Assembly: GCF_001894805.1 (NCBI RefSeq)
Contig: NZ_BCWX01000002.1
Coordinates: forward strand, 1 to 64,000
Source: Rhodococcus globerulus NBRC 14531
GTDB taxonomy: Bacteria; Actinomycetota; Actinomycetes; Mycobacteriales; Mycobacteriaceae
DNA: 64,000 nt
Direction of reading: 5' to 3'
The notes under the pieces are model-generated. The model saw only the letters and a program-made list of their open reading frames with translations, searched no databases and was not told the DNA's origin. Numbering within the stretch: position 1 is the first letter of the stretch; each line of letters begins with the position of its first letter. Shown piece by piece: positions 7,833 to 21,305 of this stretch. A program made the translations under genes and the position numbers.

Positions 7833-9280
7833 CTACTCCGTATAGCGGCTGTCGCAGGACACCTGCCCACCCAACACACCGGTACGGAAGGCGTCGACCC
7901 GGGCGAAGCCGCTCGGGACGGTGTCGCCGTTGACGTCACTGGCAGCCAACCCGTCCGTCAACAAGCCGGAGACGGCCTCGTCGAGGTCGCCGGGCGACAG
8001 GGTGACCTGTGCTCCGGACTCGGCTGCATTGGAGGGGCTCAGTGCGGCTGTGATCACTCCGGCCAAGCACGCCGCCCGCAGCGCGGTCTGTGGTGTGTCG
8101 AGTGCCTGACCACGTTGCTGCTGCATCGCGAGGGTGTACCGCGACGCGAGCAGTACGTATGCGTTGTAGTCGCCGGTGATGTCGGTCTGCATCAATTCGC
8201 GTCGACCGACCCGTCCCGGTGTTCCGCGTTCCGCCAACTCGTCGACGTTGATGCCGATGGTGTTGGTCGAGGGGCAGAACGAGACCGGTTCGGTGGCGAC
8301 GGCGTCGGCGCATCCGGTGTCCGCGCCGGTGAAGGTGACTGTCGGCGGATTCTCCAATTCGAAGACCGACTGGAACGTCGTCAGGAACTCCTGCAGCGTT
8401 TCCTCGGTGACGGGAAGTTCTCCTGAATCGTCTTCGGAGTCGAATTGCTGGGGCAGTTCAGCCCGTCGGGATTCGATTTCTTCCTGGTCGATCCGCGTGC
8501 AGGCAGACGCGCCGTCGGTGAACCCGATCTGTGTTGCGGTGACGCGTTCGAACGCGGAACCGTGGTGTGAGTCGGGATCGTTGGGATCGTCGTCACGGAT
8601 AGCGACCGCAGAGGCGAGCACCTTGTTCAGGCCGTCGGACGTATTCATGGTGAAGTGTGCTGCCTTGTCCTCGGCAACGTGCCGCAGGAACGCACCACCG
8701 AAGCAGTCGGCCTGTTGTTCACGCACCAGGGCCGATTCGGACCCACCTTTGACGATTCCGGCTTTGCGCTGGACGGCATGGCCGTACTCGTGCGCGAAGA
8801 TGAACGCGACGGCGACGTCCCCGAACTTTTCCTGCACCTCGGGAAGGAGAAGTTCGCGATCCCAGCCGATGGTGTGGTCGAGGCTGCAGTAGCCGGCGTT
8901 GATGAGGTCTTCTGTGGTCTCTTCGCAGAAGTCCGGGCCGTTCGATTCGGTGGGATCCCACGAGATCAGCGTGTCGACGGGTTGGAACGGCTCGTTGAAC
9001 AGTGTCGGATACTGCGTGTTCCAAAAGGTTTCGATGTCGGTGATCGCGTTGGCGGCGAGTGCGTCGATGGAACCGCCGTCGGTGCCGACGATGTCGCGTT
9101 CGGCGTCGGGCGCACCGGGTCGCAGGCCACTAGGACCGGACGACGCGTCGAGGCCGGCAACGCGGAAAGGGTCGTGGTAGATCGAGACGGCCTGGCCACT
9201 GGAGGTCTGCGAACAGCCGGACAACACGGCAGCAGTTGCCAACAACGACGAAGTGACTAGTGCTGCTCGCCGGCCCACCA

Positions 9281-9281
<1 letters not shown>
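7833..9281 (-). CDS. Zinc metallopeptidase lipoprotein (HEYGH)
   Basis: The 482-aa protein starts MVGRRAALVTSSLLATAAVL followed by SGC, a signal peptide with lipobox, so it is probably anchored outside the cytoplasmic membrane. The zinc motif HEYGH (in FIFAHEYGHAVQRKAG) with a downstream EQQADCFGGAF segment is typical of the putative neutral zinc metallopeptidase family. The ATG at 9281 shares its A with the TGA of glgB (TGATG), so translation is coupled; the frame is open further upstream but that would run into glgB. Its substrate is unknown. Why a surface protease is welded to a cytoplasmic glycogen operon is unclear. Confidence 0.88.
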
Positions 9282-11478
<2,197 letters not shown>

Positions 11479-11479
<1 letters not shown>

Positions 11480-13491
11480 CATTTACCTCCGCGGTATGCC
11501 AGGGAAGTTCTGGCGGGGTAGGGAACTGGCGGTAGCGCAAGAATGTGGGCGACGGACCGCCACGGCTCTAGGCGAACGAAATTTGCTTGGCCCCACTGAT
11601 ATTGCTCGCCGCTGACTTCGTCGAGCACGCTCATGTGGTCGTGCCATTCGCGCCCGAGTGCCGGCATGTCCAGCCAGATCGTTCCCTCTTCCGCGGCAAA
11701 CGGATTGAGGTTGATGACGGTGAGTACGGCGTCGCCGGTGATCGGATCGAACTTCGAGTAGGCGATGATCGCGTCGTTGTCGATGTGGTGGAAATGCAGG
11801 TTGCGGAGTTGTTGCAGAGCGGGGTGCGCGCGGCGGATCCGGTTCAGCGTGGTGATCCAGGGTTCGAGGGATTCGCCGCGCGTAGCGGCTTCCGCGAACC
11901 GGCGCGGACGTAGTTCGTACTTCTCCGAGTCCAGATACTCTTCGCTACCGGGACGCACCGCCTGGTGCTCGTAGAGTTCGTACCCCGAGTAGACGCCCCA
12001 CGTCGGTGCGAGTGTTGCGGCGAGAGCTGCCCGCAGCGCGAACATTCCGGGTCCGCCGTGCTGTAGCGACTCGTGCAGGATGTCCGGGGTGTTCACGAAG
12101 AGATTGGGGCGCGCCTCGTCGGCTTTGGCTGCGAGTTCGTTGCCGAATTCCGTCAGTTCCCACTTTGCGACGCGCCACGTGAAGTACGTGTACGACTGTG
12201 TGAAGCCGCGTCGGGCCAGGCCGTACATGCGGGCAGGCCGGGTGAACGCCTCGGCCAGGAAGAGAACGTCCGGATCGGATTTCTTGACTTCGGAGATCAG
12301 CTTTTCCCAGAAGTTGGGCGGCTTGGTGTGGGGGTTGTCGACGCGAAAGATCTTGACCCCCGCGTTGATCCAGTGGCGAACGACGCGCAGGATTTCCTTG
12401 TCCAACCCGTCCGGGTCGATGTCGAAGTTGATCGGATAGATGTCCTGGTACTTCTTCGGCGGGTTCTCCGCGTAGGCGATGGTGCCGTCGGGCAGAACAG
12501 TGAACCACTCGGGATGCTTTGCTGCCCAAGGATGATCGGGTGCACATTGCAGTGCGAGGTCGAGTGCCACTTCGAGGTCGAGTTTGCGTGCCCGCGACAC
12601 GAACGCCTTGAAATCCTTGAGCGTTCCGAGTTCCGGATGGACTGCGTCGTGCCCACCTTCGGCGGAGCCGATGGCCCATGGCGATCCGACATCCCCGGGT
12701 TCGGGAGTGAGCGTGTTGTTGCGGCCCTTGCGATTGATCTCACCGATCGGGTGAATCGGCGGCAGGTAGACAACATCGAAACCCATTGCGGCAATGCGCG
12801 GTAGATCCTCCGACGCGGTCTTGAACGTGCCGTGCTTCGGCACCCCGTTCTCGTCCCAGCCGCCGGTGGAGCGGGGGAAGAACTCGTACCACGAACCGAA
12901 AAGTGCTCGGTTGCGGTCGACCAGCACGTTGTGCGGTTCGCCCTTGGTGACCAACTCGCGCAGGGGATGCGCGCGGAGCAACTCGGCGACGTCCGACGCA
13001 AATGCCGGGGCGACCCGGGCTGTCACCGGCGCGGTGCTGCGCAGCGACGCCGTCACCGCCTCCAGCTTCGAGCGGTTGGCGCGGGGCTGTTCCTGGGCGG
13101 CGCGCTCGAAGAGTCGCGCGCCGATCTCGAGGTCGTTGGCAAGCTCTGCCGGGCCTTGCCCGACGGACAGTTTGGCTTCGACGGCGTGCTTCCAGGTTGC
13201 GACCGGATCACTCCACGCTTCGATCCGGAACGTCCAGAGTCCCTCGGTGGACGGAACGAATACAGCGTCGACGGTGTCCGGTTCGCTGCCCGGGTCCATC
13301 TGGATGCGTATCGGTTTGGTTCCGCGGGGTCCGCGCACGGTGAGGGTGGTCGCAACTGCGTCGTGGCCCTCTCGCCATACCGTGGCGTGTACGGGAAACA
13401 CTTCACCCACTACGGCCTTGGCTGGATAGTTACCCGAGATCGCGGGTACCACGTCGTCGATACCGAGGCGTCCTGTCACGGGAAGCTCCAT
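11479..13491 (-). CDS. glgE: Alpha-1,4-glucan:maltose-1-phosphate maltosyltransferase
   Basis: Adds maltosyl units from maltose-1-phosphate to glucan chains, the terminal step of the trehalose-to-glucan GlgE pathway. The 670-aa GH13_3 protein begins [20 protein letters not shown]. The ATG at 13491 is chosen by family length; the frame continues upstream only as antisense of glgP. Catalytic residues visible are the nucleophile Asp385 in [13 protein letters not shown] and acid Glu414 in [11 protein letters not shown], with [12 protein letters not shown] as an earlier sugar-binding motif. First gene of the glgE-glgB-metallopeptidase run, divergent from glgP with 108 bp between. Confidence 0.97.
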
Positions 13492-13599
13492 TTCTGATGG
13501 TGGAGTGTTACTGGTGTGGCCGAGTTCAACCGTAGTGGGTACAGCGCCTTGTCGTCGCTCCAGCGGACACGGTGGTTCAACTCGACTAGGGTTCGCGGG

Positions 13600-16200
13600 G
13601 TGAAAGCCTTGCGTCGGTTCACTGTCCGAGCCCACCTTCCGGAGCGCCTTGCAGCGCTCGGCCCCTTGTCCACCAACTTGCGTTGGTCCTGGCATCCCGA
13701 GACTCAGGATCTGTTCTCGCGCCTGGACCCTGAACTCTGGCAAGCAGTTCAGTTCGATCCGGTTCGAATGCTCGGAGAGGTCGATCCCGCCCGACTCGAC
13801 GAGCTCAGCAGCGACGACGACTTCCTCGCTGACCTCGACACCGCAGCCGCCGATCTCGACAGCTACCTGAGCACTCCGCGCTGGTACCAGTCGCAGCAGG
13901 CAAAGGGGGTGTCGCTGGCTGGGGGAATTGCGTACTTCTCCATGGAATTCGGCGTCAGCGAAGTCCTGCCGAACTACTCGGGTGGCCTGGGAATTCTGGC
14001 CGGCGATCATCTCAAGGCCGCATCGGATCTGGGACTGCCGCTGATCGGTGTCGGGCTGCTCTATCGATCCGGCTACTTCCGCCAGTCCCTGACAGCCGAC
14101 GGGTGGCAGGCCGAGCACTACCCACCCCACGATCCGCAGGGGTTGCCTCTGCGTTTGCTGACGGATGCCGGCCCGTCGTCCGACGACGGTTCGCCGGTAG
14201 TGATCCACGTCGCGATGCCCGGTGGGCGAGTTCTCCGGTCGCGGGTGTGGATCGCGCAGGTCGGCCGGGTGCCCCTGCTTCTCCTCGATTCGGACATCGC
14301 TGAGAACGATCCCGATCTCCGCGGCGTGACCGACCGGCTGTACGGCGGCGATCAGGATCACCGCATCAAGCAGGAAATCCTTGCGGGTATCGGTGGCGTA
14401 CGTGCAGTTCGGGCGTACACCGCGGCATACGGATTGCCCGATCCCGAGGTGTTCCACATGAACGAGGGCCACGCCGGTTTCCTCGGTATCGAACGAATTC
14501 GTGAACTTGTCACCACCAGCGGGCTGGATTTCGATTCGGCGTTGGCGGCTGTACGCGCCGGTACCGTCTTCACGACCCACACTCCGGTGCCCGCCGGAAT
14601 CGACCGCTTCCCGGCAGATCTGGTTCGCCACTACTTCGGCGGTTCCAACGGCGAGAACGAATCGACGCTTCTTCCCGGCCTGACGGTCGATCGCATCGTC
14701 GGCATGGGCCGCGAATCGGATCCGTCGATCTTCAACATGGCGCATATGGGCCTTCGACTGGGCCAGCGCGCCAACGGTGTGTCGAAGCTGCACGGCATCG
14801 TCAGTCGCGACATGTTCAACGGTCTCTGGCCGGGATTCGACGCTGACGAGGTTCCGATCGGCTCGGTGACCAACGGTGTCCATGCGCCCACCTGGGCGGC
14901 GCCGGAATGGATGAACGTCGCCCGCCGGATCGTCGGACAGGAGCAGCTCGAGGAATCGCGCGGCTGGGAGCGCTTGCACGAGCTGTCCGCCACCGAACTC
15001 TGGGAAACGCGCAACGACTTGCGCGGCAAACTCGTCAACGAAGTGCGTCGACGTGTGAAGGCGTCGTGGCTCGAGCGCGGCGCCACCGAAGCCGAACTGG
15101 GTTGGACCAGTGGAGTTTTCGACCCGAATGTGTTGACTGTCGGGTTTGCCAGGCGCGTGCCGACGTACAAGCGACTCACCCTGATGCTGCGCGACCCCGA
15201 TCGACTGCGCGCGATGCTCCTCGACGAAAAGCGGCCAGTGCAGTTGGTGGTGGCCGGAAAGTCGCATCCCGCCGACGACGGTGGCAAGGCGCTCATTCAG
15301 CAGGTGGTGCGGTTCGCCGACGAGGCGGACGTCCGTCATCGCATCGTCTTCCTGCCGGATTACGACATGTCGATGGCCCGCTACCTGTACTGGGGTTGCG
15401 ATGTGTGGCTGAACAATCCGCTGCGCCCGCTCGAGGCGTGTGGAACTTCCGGTATGAAGTCTGCACTGAACGGCGGACTCAACCTCTCCATCCGTGACGG
15501 ATGGTGGGACGAGATGTACGACGGTGAGAACGGCTGGGCAATCCCGACCGCCGACGGCGTCCTCGACGACGTTCGCCGTGACGATCTCGAAGCGAGCGCG
15601 CTCTACGAATTGCTCGAACACGCGGTGCTGCCCACGTTCTACGACCGTGACGCTGCCGACCTGCCGACGCGGTGGGTCGAGAAGGTTCGCCACACACTCG
15701 AGAATCTGGGCCCGAAGGTGTTGGCGTCACGCATGGTTCGTGACTACGCAGTGCAGTACTACGCGCCGTCGGCAGAATCTGCTCGGGCTGTGGTGGCGGA
15801 CAACTACGCCGGAGCGCGTGAGGTTGCCGAGTTCCGTCGGCGGATCGAATCGCAGTGGCCGTCCGTGAGCGTTGTGCAGGTTGACGGTTCCGGGTTGCCG
15901 GATACCCCGGAAATCGGTGCGACCCTCTCGCTGAAGGCGCAGGTTCGTCTCGGTGATTTGTCGGTGACAGACGTCGAGGTGCAGGCCGTCATCGGACGCG
16001 TCACTCCGGGTGAGGAACTGACCGATGTGGTCACCTTCCCGATGACACATTTCGGTTCGGAGGACGGCATCGAGATCTTCGAAGCCGAAGTAGCGCTTCC
16101 GGTTTCGGGATCGGTCGGCTACACGGTTCGGGTTCTTCCGCATCACCGTCTGCTGGTGAACGCATCAGAGCTGGGATTGGTCACGACCCCGGCTGTGTAA
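13600..16200 (+). CDS. glgP: Glycogen/maltodextrin phosphorylase
   Basis: Releases glucose-1-phosphate from alpha-glucan ends. The 866-aa GT35 protein starts [20 protein letters not shown] at a GTG; the 28 codons upstream are open but not family-like. Visible motifs are [20 protein letters not shown] near the N-terminus, [34 protein letters not shown], and the PLP-binding Lys620 in [19 protein letters not shown]. It is the degradative counterpart of the divergent GlgE/GlgB synthesis genes, so the shared 108-bp intergenic region may set the balance. Ends in front of a perfect palindromic terminator. Confidence 0.97.
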   Translation: MKALRRFTVRAHLPERLAALGPLSTNLRWSWHPETQDLFSRLDPELWQAVQFDPVRMLGEVDPARLDELSSDDDFLADLDTAAADLDSYLSTPRWYQSQQAKGVSLAGGIAYFSMEFGVSEVLPNYSGGLGILAGDHLKAASDLGLPLIGVGLLYRSGYFRQSLTADGWQAEHYPPHDPQGLPLRLLTDAGPSSDDGSPVVIHVAMPGGRVLRSRVWIAQVGRVPLLLLDSDIAENDPDLRGVTDRLYGGDQDHRIKQEILAGIGGVRAVRAYTAAYGLPDPEVFHMNEGHAGFLGIERIRELVTTSGLDFDSALAAVRAGTVFTTHTPVPAGIDRFPADLVRHYFGGSNGENESTLLPGLTVDRIVGMGRESDPSIFNMAHMGLRLGQRANGVSKLHGIVSRDMFNGLWPGFDADEVPIGSVTNGVHAPTWAAPEWMNVARRIVGQEQLEESRGWERLHELSATELWETRNDLRGKLVNEVRRRVKASWLERGATEAELGWTSGVFDPNVLTVGFARRVPTYKRLTLMLRDPDRLRAMLLDEKRPVQLVVAGKSHPADDGGKALIQQVVRFADEADVRHRIVFLPDYDMSMARYLYWGCDVWLNNPLRPLEACGTSGMKSALNGGLNLSIRDGWWDEMYDGENGWAIPTADGVLDDVRRDDLEASALYELLEHAVLPTFYDRDAADLPTRWVEKVRHTLENLGPKVLASRMVRDYAVQYYAPSAESARAVVADNYAGAREVAEFRRRIESQWPSVSVVQVDGSGLPDTPEIGATLSLKAQVRLGDLSVTDVEVQAVIGRVTPGEELTDVVTFPMTHFGSEDGIEIFEAEVALPVSGSVGYTVRVLPHHRLLVNASELGLVTTPAV

Positions 16201-16212
16201 ACCCACTTTCTG

Positions 16213-16242
16213 GCCCCGGACCTTGTCGACAAGGTCCGGGGC
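16213..16242. terminator. 30-bp perfect palindrome between glgP and dinG
   Basis: GCCCCGGACCTTGTC (16213-16227) is followed immediately by its exact reverse complement. The perfect symmetry between two convergent stops (16200 and 16252) makes it a strong candidate for a bidirectional terminator. No U tract follows on either strand. Confidence 0.8.
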
Positions 16243-16251
16243 AGAAGTGCG

Positions 16252-18300
16252 TCAGGGCCGCGAATCGCGGATCCGGGTCAGCGCTTTGCGGACGACCTCG
16301 GGCTTGGTCGTCTCCCAGAACGGTGGCAATGACGCCCGCAGGTATCCGGCATACCGGGCCGTTGCAAGACGCGGATCCAGTACGGCCACAACACCTTTGT
16401 CGTCGACGCTACGCAACAGTCTGCCCACTCCCTGGGCGAGGAGCAGCGCTGCATGGTTGGCCGAGACGCTGAGGAAGCCGTTTCCGCCGTGTGCCTCGAT
16501 GGCCTGTTGACGAGCCATCAGCAGCGGATCGTCCGGCCGCGGAAATGGAATGCGGTCCAAGATCACCAGGGACAGCGACGGGCCGGGAACGTCGACGCCT
16601 TGCCATAGGGACAGTGTCCCGAACAGTGATGTGGGTTCATCCTTGGCGAAGGCCTTGACGAGGGTGCCGGTGGCGTCGTCGCCCTGGCACAGGATCGGTG
16701 TGTCGAGGCGATCACGCATGGCTTCGGATGCGGCTTTGGCGGCGCGCATCGACGAGAACAGTCCGAGGGTGCGCCCACCCGCAGCCTCGACGAGTTCGGC
16801 GATTTCGTCGAGGTAGACCGGGGACAAGCCGTCCCGGCCGGGTGTGGGCAGGTGGCGGGCAATGTAGATGATTCCGGCTTTTGCATGGTCGAACGGCGAT
16901 CCGACGTCGACCGAGTTCCAACGAAATGCGTTGGCATCGGAAGGGGCTTCGCTTCCGATTGCAGTTCCGGAATCGGGGCGAACCGACGACTGTGCGGGTA
17001 GTCCCCAGTTGATCGCAAGACCGTCGAAGGAACCTCCGACGGTGAGTGTTGCGGACGTCAACACCACAGTGGATTCCGCGAACAGGCGTGAGCGCAGCAA
17101 ACCGCCGACGGACAGTGGGGCCATCCGGACGGAGCGGCGGACCGATCCGCGGAACTCGTCGGACGAGAGCCAGACCACATCTTTGCGCTGGGCGGGATCT
17201 GGTTCGTCGAAAGCAGTGAGGACTCGTACGGCGCTGTCGTGAATGTCTTCCACCGAGGAGAGTGCCGCATTGCGGGCGGCCGCGGCTTCGGGATCGGCTG
17301 CCATCATGCCGGGCTTGGCCGGGCCGATGGCTGTGCGCAGGGCCCACGCGGCATCGCGGATGGCTGCGAGCGCGGGAGCAGCGCCGTCGGGAAGCCCGTC
17401 CCAGCGTCCGGGGCGAAGTTCTTCGAGGAGTCCGGCCCAGCCTTCGCCGGCGGCCTCGAGACGATCGGCGTCCTGTTCTTCGACGATCTTGCCGCAGCGA
17501 CGAGCGGCTGCGCTGATGGCGGCCGCGGTGAGCTCGTCCGTCGCGACCCCGGTCACGCGGTCGACCAATTCGTGGGCTTCGTCGATGACAACGACGTCGT
17601 GCTCGGGCAGAATCTGGATGCCTGTAATGGCGTCGATCGCGAGTAGGGCGTGGTTGGTCACGACGACGTCCGCTTTCGACGCCTCGACGCGGGCGCGTTC
17701 GGCAAAGCAGTCCTCGCCGACCGGGCACTGGTTCTTTCCGATGCACTCGCGGGACGTCACGCTGACCTGCCGCCACGCCTGATCGGACACGCCTGGCACC
17801 AGTTCGTCGCGGTCGCCCGTGTCGGTGTCCGAGGACCACTCGGTCAAGCGCACCACTTCACGGCCCAGCCGGGAGACTGTGAACGGATCGAACAGTTCGT
17901 CCTCCGGTGGCTGCTCGGAGGCACCGGTGTGGATCTTGTTCATGCACAGGTAGTTGTTGCGGCCCTTGAGGATTGCGAATTCCGCGCGACGCCCGAGAGG
18001 CTTCTTCAGTGCATCGGCCAGGCGGGGGAGATCACGATCGACCAACTGCCGCTGCAGGGCGATGGTGGCCGTCGACACGACGACGGTGCGACCGGACTCG
18101 ACGGCATGACGCAGGCTCGGCACCAGGTAGGCCAGCGACTTACCCGTACCGGTGCCGGCCTGGACGGCAAGATGCTCACCGGTATCGATCGAATGCGCTA
18201 CCGCCGACGCCATCGTGAGCTGGCTGGTCCGCTCGGCACCGCCCAGCGCCTGCACCGCCGTGCGAAGCAGTTCGGGGACATTCGGAAGTTCATCGGCCAC
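16252..18300 (-). CDS. dinG: DinG/XPD-family ATP-dependent DNA helicase
   Basis: Superfamily 2 5'-3' helicase, 682 aa. Motifs in order: Walker A AGTGTGKSLAYLVPSL (about residues 43-58), iron-sulfur cysteines (YLCMNK and the cluster CIGKNQCPVGEDC, about 120-200), DEAH box VVIDEAHELVDRV, SATLTVGG, and motif VI QGVGRLLRSVDDKG. These support an Fe-S helicase acting on R-loops, D-loops or forked DNA. By position it equals M. tuberculosis Rv1329c. It lies 9 bp after pncA on the same strand, so pncB-pncA-dinG likely form one operon. Confidence 0.95.
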   Translation of the reverse strand: MADELPNVPELLRTAVQALGGAERTSQLTMASAVAHSIDTGEHLAVQAGTGTGKSLAYLVPSLRHAVESGRTVVVSTATIALQRQLVDRDLPRLADALKKPLGRRAEFAILKGRNNYLCMNKIHTGASEQPPEDELFDPFTVSRLGREVVRLTEWSSDTDTGDRDELVPGVSDQAWRQVSVTSRECIGKNQCPVGEDCFAERARVEASKADVVVTNHALLAIDAITGIQILPEHDVVVIDEAHELVDRVTGVATDELTAAAISAAARRCGKIVEEQDADRLEAAGEGWAGLLEELRPGRWDGLPDGAAPALAAIRDAAWALRTAIGPAKPGMMAADPEAAAARNAALSSVEDIHDSAVRVLTAFDEPDPAQRKDVVWLSSDEFRGSVRRSVRMAPLSVGGLLRSRLFAESTVVLTSATLTVGGSFDGLAINWGLPAQSSVRPDSGTAIGSEAPSDANAFRWNSVDVGSPFDHAKAGIIYIARHLPTPGRDGLSPVYLDEIAELVEAAGGRTLGLFSSMRAAKAASEAMRDRLDTPILCQGDDATGTLVKAFAKDEPTSLFGTLSLWQGVDVPGPSLSLVILDRIPFPRPDDPLLMARQQAIEAHGGNGFLSVSANHAALLLAQGVGRLLRSVDDKGVVAVLDPRLATARYAGYLRASLPPFWETTKPEVVRKALTRIRDSRP

Positions 18301-18309
18301 TGAAGCAGG

Positions 18310-18924
18310 TTAGTGGATACCTACGTCAGAAATATCGACGCCACTCGAAGGCGCATGTTGGTCACGGCCGCTGAGCTGCACTCCGTGCTCGCGCATCTGC
18401 GTCAAAGCAGCTTCGATCGTGGCGGTTGCCACACCCGCAGTGAGTGGCAGGAGGACTGTGGTGGCAAAGCCGGCGCGGACCGCGTCGAGTGCCGTGGCCC
18501 TCACGCAGTGATCGGTGGCAATGCCGATGACGTCGACGTCGGTGATGTCGTGTGCCCGCAACCACTCCTCGAGGGTCGTGCCGTCCTCGGAAAACCCTTC
18601 GAACCCGGAGTACGCGGCGCTGTACGCACCCTTGGAGAACACGGCAGATCCGGCGATCGATGCATCGAATGCCGGGTGGAAATCGGCGCCCGAGGTTCCG
18701 ACCACACAGTGCACCGGCCACGTGTCGACGTAATCAGGGTTCTCCGAGAAGTGAGCACCGGGATCGATGTGGAAATCGCGGGTCGCTGCGACGGCGTCGT
18801 ACTCGTGAGAGTCGACGAAGGTGTTGATCGCCGCAGCTACGGCAGCGCCGCCGTCGACGGCTAGGGCGCCGCCCTCACAGAAGTCGTTCTGGACGTCCAC
18901 CACGATCAATGCACGTGCAGTCAT
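18310..18924 (-). CDS. pncA: Nicotinamidase (pyrazinamidase)
   Basis: Hydrolyses nicotinamide to nicotinate for NAD salvage; members also activate the drug pyrazinamide. The 204-aa protein shows the catalytic triad of the isochorismatase-like fold: Asp in VVDVQNDFCEGG, Lys in VFSKGAYS and Cys in GIATDHCVRATALDA. The metal site DFHIDPGAHF is also present. A C-terminal tail of about 20 residues follows the core. The ATG at 18924 shares its A with the pncB stop (TGATG), so it is translationally coupled to the next enzyme of the same pathway. This coupling is a useful contrast with M. tuberculosis, where pncA lies elsewhere. Confidence 0.95.
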   Translation of the reverse strand: MTARALIVVDVQNDFCEGGALAVDGGAAVAAAINTFVDSHEYDAVAATRDFHIDPGAHFSENPDYVDTWPVHCVVGTSGADFHPAFDASIAGSAVFSKGAYSAAYSGFEGFSEDGTTLEEWLRAHDITDVDVIGIATDHCVRATALDAVRAGFATTVLLPLTAGVATATIEAALTQMREHGVQLSGRDQHAPSSGVDISDVGIH

Positions 18925-20267
18925 CAGTGACCTCCACCGACAAATCGGACCGGTACCGCGGAATCTCCGCGTGAGAGCTTCAAGCCCTCCCACGGGAGGC
19001 TGAGCAGCCCGGCTTTCACGACTGCTCGGCTCTCTTCCAATGTGGGGACGCCGTCGACGGTCTTGCCGCCGCGTACCAACGGAATCATCAGCTCGGTCGC
19101 GCCGTCCGCGGCGGTGAACGGCGAGGGCGCGTCGGCGGGATAGATCACTTCCTCGACCAGTGTTCCGGTCTGGCGAGCGATGCGCAGTGCTTTCTTCGCT
19201 CCGCCGCGCGACGCTTTGTTGGTACTGCGCTTCTCGACAGGAATTCCGTCCACCTCGACAAGTTTGTAGACCATGCCGGCCGTCGGAGCACCGGAGCCGA
19301 TGACGAGCGAAGTGCCGACGCCGTAGGTGTCGACGGGTTCGGCGCGCAGCGCTGCGATGGCATATTCGTCGAGGTCGCCGGAGACGACGATGCGGGTCTT
19401 GGTGGCGCCGAGGTCGTCGAGTTGTCGACGCACCTGGCGGGTGACCACCCCGAGGTCTCCGGAGTCGATACGCACCCCACCAAGCTCGGTTCCGGCTACG
19501 GCGATAGCGGTTTTCACGCCTTCGGTGATGTCGTAGGTGTCGACCAGCAATGTGGTCGAGACACCGAGTACGTCGACCTGCGCGCGGAAGGCCGCGGCCT
19601 CGTCGGTTCCGTTGTCGGTGGTGTGCAGGAGGGTGAAGGCGTGGGCGCTGGTACCCGCGCCGGGAACGTCGTGGCGGCGGACAGCTTCGAGATTGGACGT
19701 GGCGTCGAATCCGGCGAGGTACGCGGCGCGGGACGACGCGACTGCGGCTTGCTCATGGGTCCGGCGTGAGCCCATTTCGATGAGCCGTCGACCGTCTGCG
19801 GCACTGACCATGCGGGCCGCAGCCGACGCAATCGCGCTGTCGTGGTTGAGGATCGAGAGGGCCAGTGTCTCGAGCAACACGCATTCGGCAAACGATCCGC
19901 GGACGGAGAGGATCGGCGAGCCGGGAAAGTAGAAGTCGCCTTCGCGGTAACCGTCGATGTCGCCGGAGAACCGGTAATTGCGCAGCCACTCGACGGTGGT
20001 GTCGTCCAGGAACTTCGAGACGATCGCCAGTTCGGGTTCCCCGAAACGGAAGTGCTCGAGAGCGTCGAGCAATCGCTCCGTACCGGCGACGATTCCGTAA
20101 CGCCTGCCGTCGGGAAGTCTGCGCGCGAATACTTCGAAACTGCAGGTACGGAAAGCAGATCCGTCGGCAAGTGCGGCAGAGAGCATGGTGAGCTCGTACT
20201 GGTCGGTGAGCAGAGCGGTACTCGCGGCGGCGTCACGGGTGTCGGAGATTTGCGTAGGCACGCACAT
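18924..20267 (-). CDS. pncB: Nicotinate phosphoribosyltransferase
   Basis: Joins nicotinate to PRPP to give nicotinate mononucleotide, directly after PncA in NAD salvage. The 447-aa protein has [15 protein letters not shown] at the N-terminus, [19 protein letters not shown], the phosphoribosyl/active-site segments [20 protein letters not shown] and [12 protein letters not shown], and [11 protein letters not shown]. The ATG at 20267 ([10 protein letters not shown]) gives the family length; the longer open frame to 20465 crosses the divergent clpS promoter. By position it matches Rv1330c (pncB1). First gene of a pncB-pncA-dinG operon. Confidence 0.95.
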   Translation of the reverse strand: MCVPTQISDTRDAAASTALLTDQYELTMLSAALADGSAFRTCSFEVFARRLPDGRRYGIVAGTERLLDALEHFRFGEPELAIVSKFLDDTTVEWLRNYRFSGDIDGYREGDFYFPGSPILSVRGSFAECVLLETLALSILNHDSAIASAAARMVSAADGRRLIEMGSRRTHEQAAVASSRAAYLAGFDATSNLEAVRRHDVPGAGTSAHAFTLLHTTDNGTDEAAAFRAQVDVLGVSTTLLVDTYDITEGVKTAIAVAGTELGGVRIDSGDLGVVTRQVRRQLDDLGATKTRIVVSGDLDEYAIAALRAEPVDTYGVGTSLVIGSGAPTAGMVYKLVEVDGIPVEKRSTNKASRGGAKKALRIARQTGTLVEEVIYPADAPSPFTAADGATELMIPLVRGGKTVDGVPTLEESRAVVKAGLLSLPWEGLKLSRGDSAVPVRFVGGGH

Positions 20268-20331
20268 AACTCTAGGCGGGAGACCACGAGGGTGGGTGTT
20301 GTCACCTCGGATCGCGCCGTACCCTGGAGAC

Positions 20332-20661
20332 ATGGTTTTCGGCTCTGCGACTGTTTCCACAACTGCCTCTGCGCCGCGCGCGGTCCCGGAGCAGTCGGAG
20401 GCTGTTGCAATCATCGAAGCTGTTGACAGGCCTTGGGTGACGATCGTCTGGGACGATCCGGTCAATCTGATGCACTACGTGACCTACGTGTTCCAGAAAC
20501 TGTTCGGGTACAGCAAGGCCAAGGCCACCGATTTGATGATGAAGGTGCATTCGGAGGGCAAGGCCGTCGTGTCCAGTGGTTCGCGCGACAAGATGGAAGC
20601 CGATGTTCGGCGTCTGCACGCGGCGGGACTGTGGGCCACGATGCAGCGCGACGACACCTAG
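20332..20661 (+). CDS. clpS: ATP-dependent Clp protease adaptor ClpS
   Basis: Delivers N-degron substrates to ClpA/ClpC-type unfoldases. The 109-aa protein has a flexible N-terminal 35 residues and the ClpS core: [20 protein letters not shown] (the DDPVN substrate-pocket segment), [20 protein letters not shown] and the terminal [15 protein letters not shown] at 20332 is preceded by TGGAGAC. It is divergent from pncB with a 64-bp gap and heads a run with the DUF2017, P1-peptidase and rhomboid genes. Confidence 0.95.
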   Translation: MVFGSATVSTTASAPRAVPEQSEAVAIIEAVDRPWVTIVWDDPVNLMHYVTYVFQKLFGYSKAKATDLMMKVHSEGKAVVSSGSRDKMEADVRRLHAAGLWATMQRDDT

Positions 20662-20714
20662 GGCTCGCTCACCTTCGACAAGTTCGATCCGATCACAAGA
20701 GGGGAGTCCGACGC

Positions 20715-21305
20715 GTGCGGACGTGGATCAAGAAGAACTCGCTTTCCGGAGTGAAGTTCAAATCCGAGATGGACGCTCATGAGGTGACCGTCCTGAGTTC
20801 GCTCGTAGAGTCGGTGATCGGACTGCTGGAAGATCGTGAGTCCGGCGCACCGCAGGACGAGTTGGCGGCGCTCACCGGTCTTCGAACCGGTAATTCGGAA
20901 TCGCCCGACAATCCGGTTCTGGCGCGGTTGCTCCCAGATTTTCAGCGAACCGACCCCAGTAAGGCGTCCCCGGATTCCGATGATCTCGACGACGCCGGCG
21001 CCAATGTCAACGGAGCGCTGCGGAGTTTGCACGAACCCGAGATCATCGACGCGAAGAAGGCTGCCGGCAGGGTTTTGCTGGCCTCGCTTCCCGCGGACGG
21101 CGGCAAGATCCTCCTGACCCAGGAGCAGGCCGACGCGTGGCTGTCCGCGCTCAACGACGTTCGTCTGGCTCTCGGCACCAATCTCGGTATCGACGCAGAC
21201 ACTCCGGAAAGTTTGGATCCGGATGATCCGCGAGCACCGCATCTTGATGTCTATCACTGGTTGACGTGGATGCAGGATTCGCTCGTTCAGGCGCTCATGC
21301 CGTGA
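20715..21305 (+). CDS. DUF2017 family protein
   Basis: A 196-aa soluble protein of unknown function, almost always next to clpS in Actinobacteria (M. tuberculosis Rv1332). It is largely helical and acidic in the middle (SPDSDDLDDAGANVNG, about 85-100). The conserved-looking C-terminal block reads DVYHWLTWMQDSLVQAL. GTG at 20715 follows AGAGGGGA. Its stop overlaps the next start (GTGA), so it is coupled to the P1 peptidase. A role with ClpS or proteolysis is guilt by association only. Confidence 0.88.
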   Translation: MRTWIKKNSLSGVKFKSEMDAHEVTVLSSLVESVIGLLEDRESGAPQDELAALTGLRTGNSESPDNPVLARLLPDFQRTDPSKASPDSDDLDDAGANVNGALRSLHEPEIIDAKKAAGRVLLASLPADGGKILLTQEQADAWLSALNDVRLALGTNLGIDADTPESLDPDDPRAPHLDVYHWLTWMQDSLVQALMP

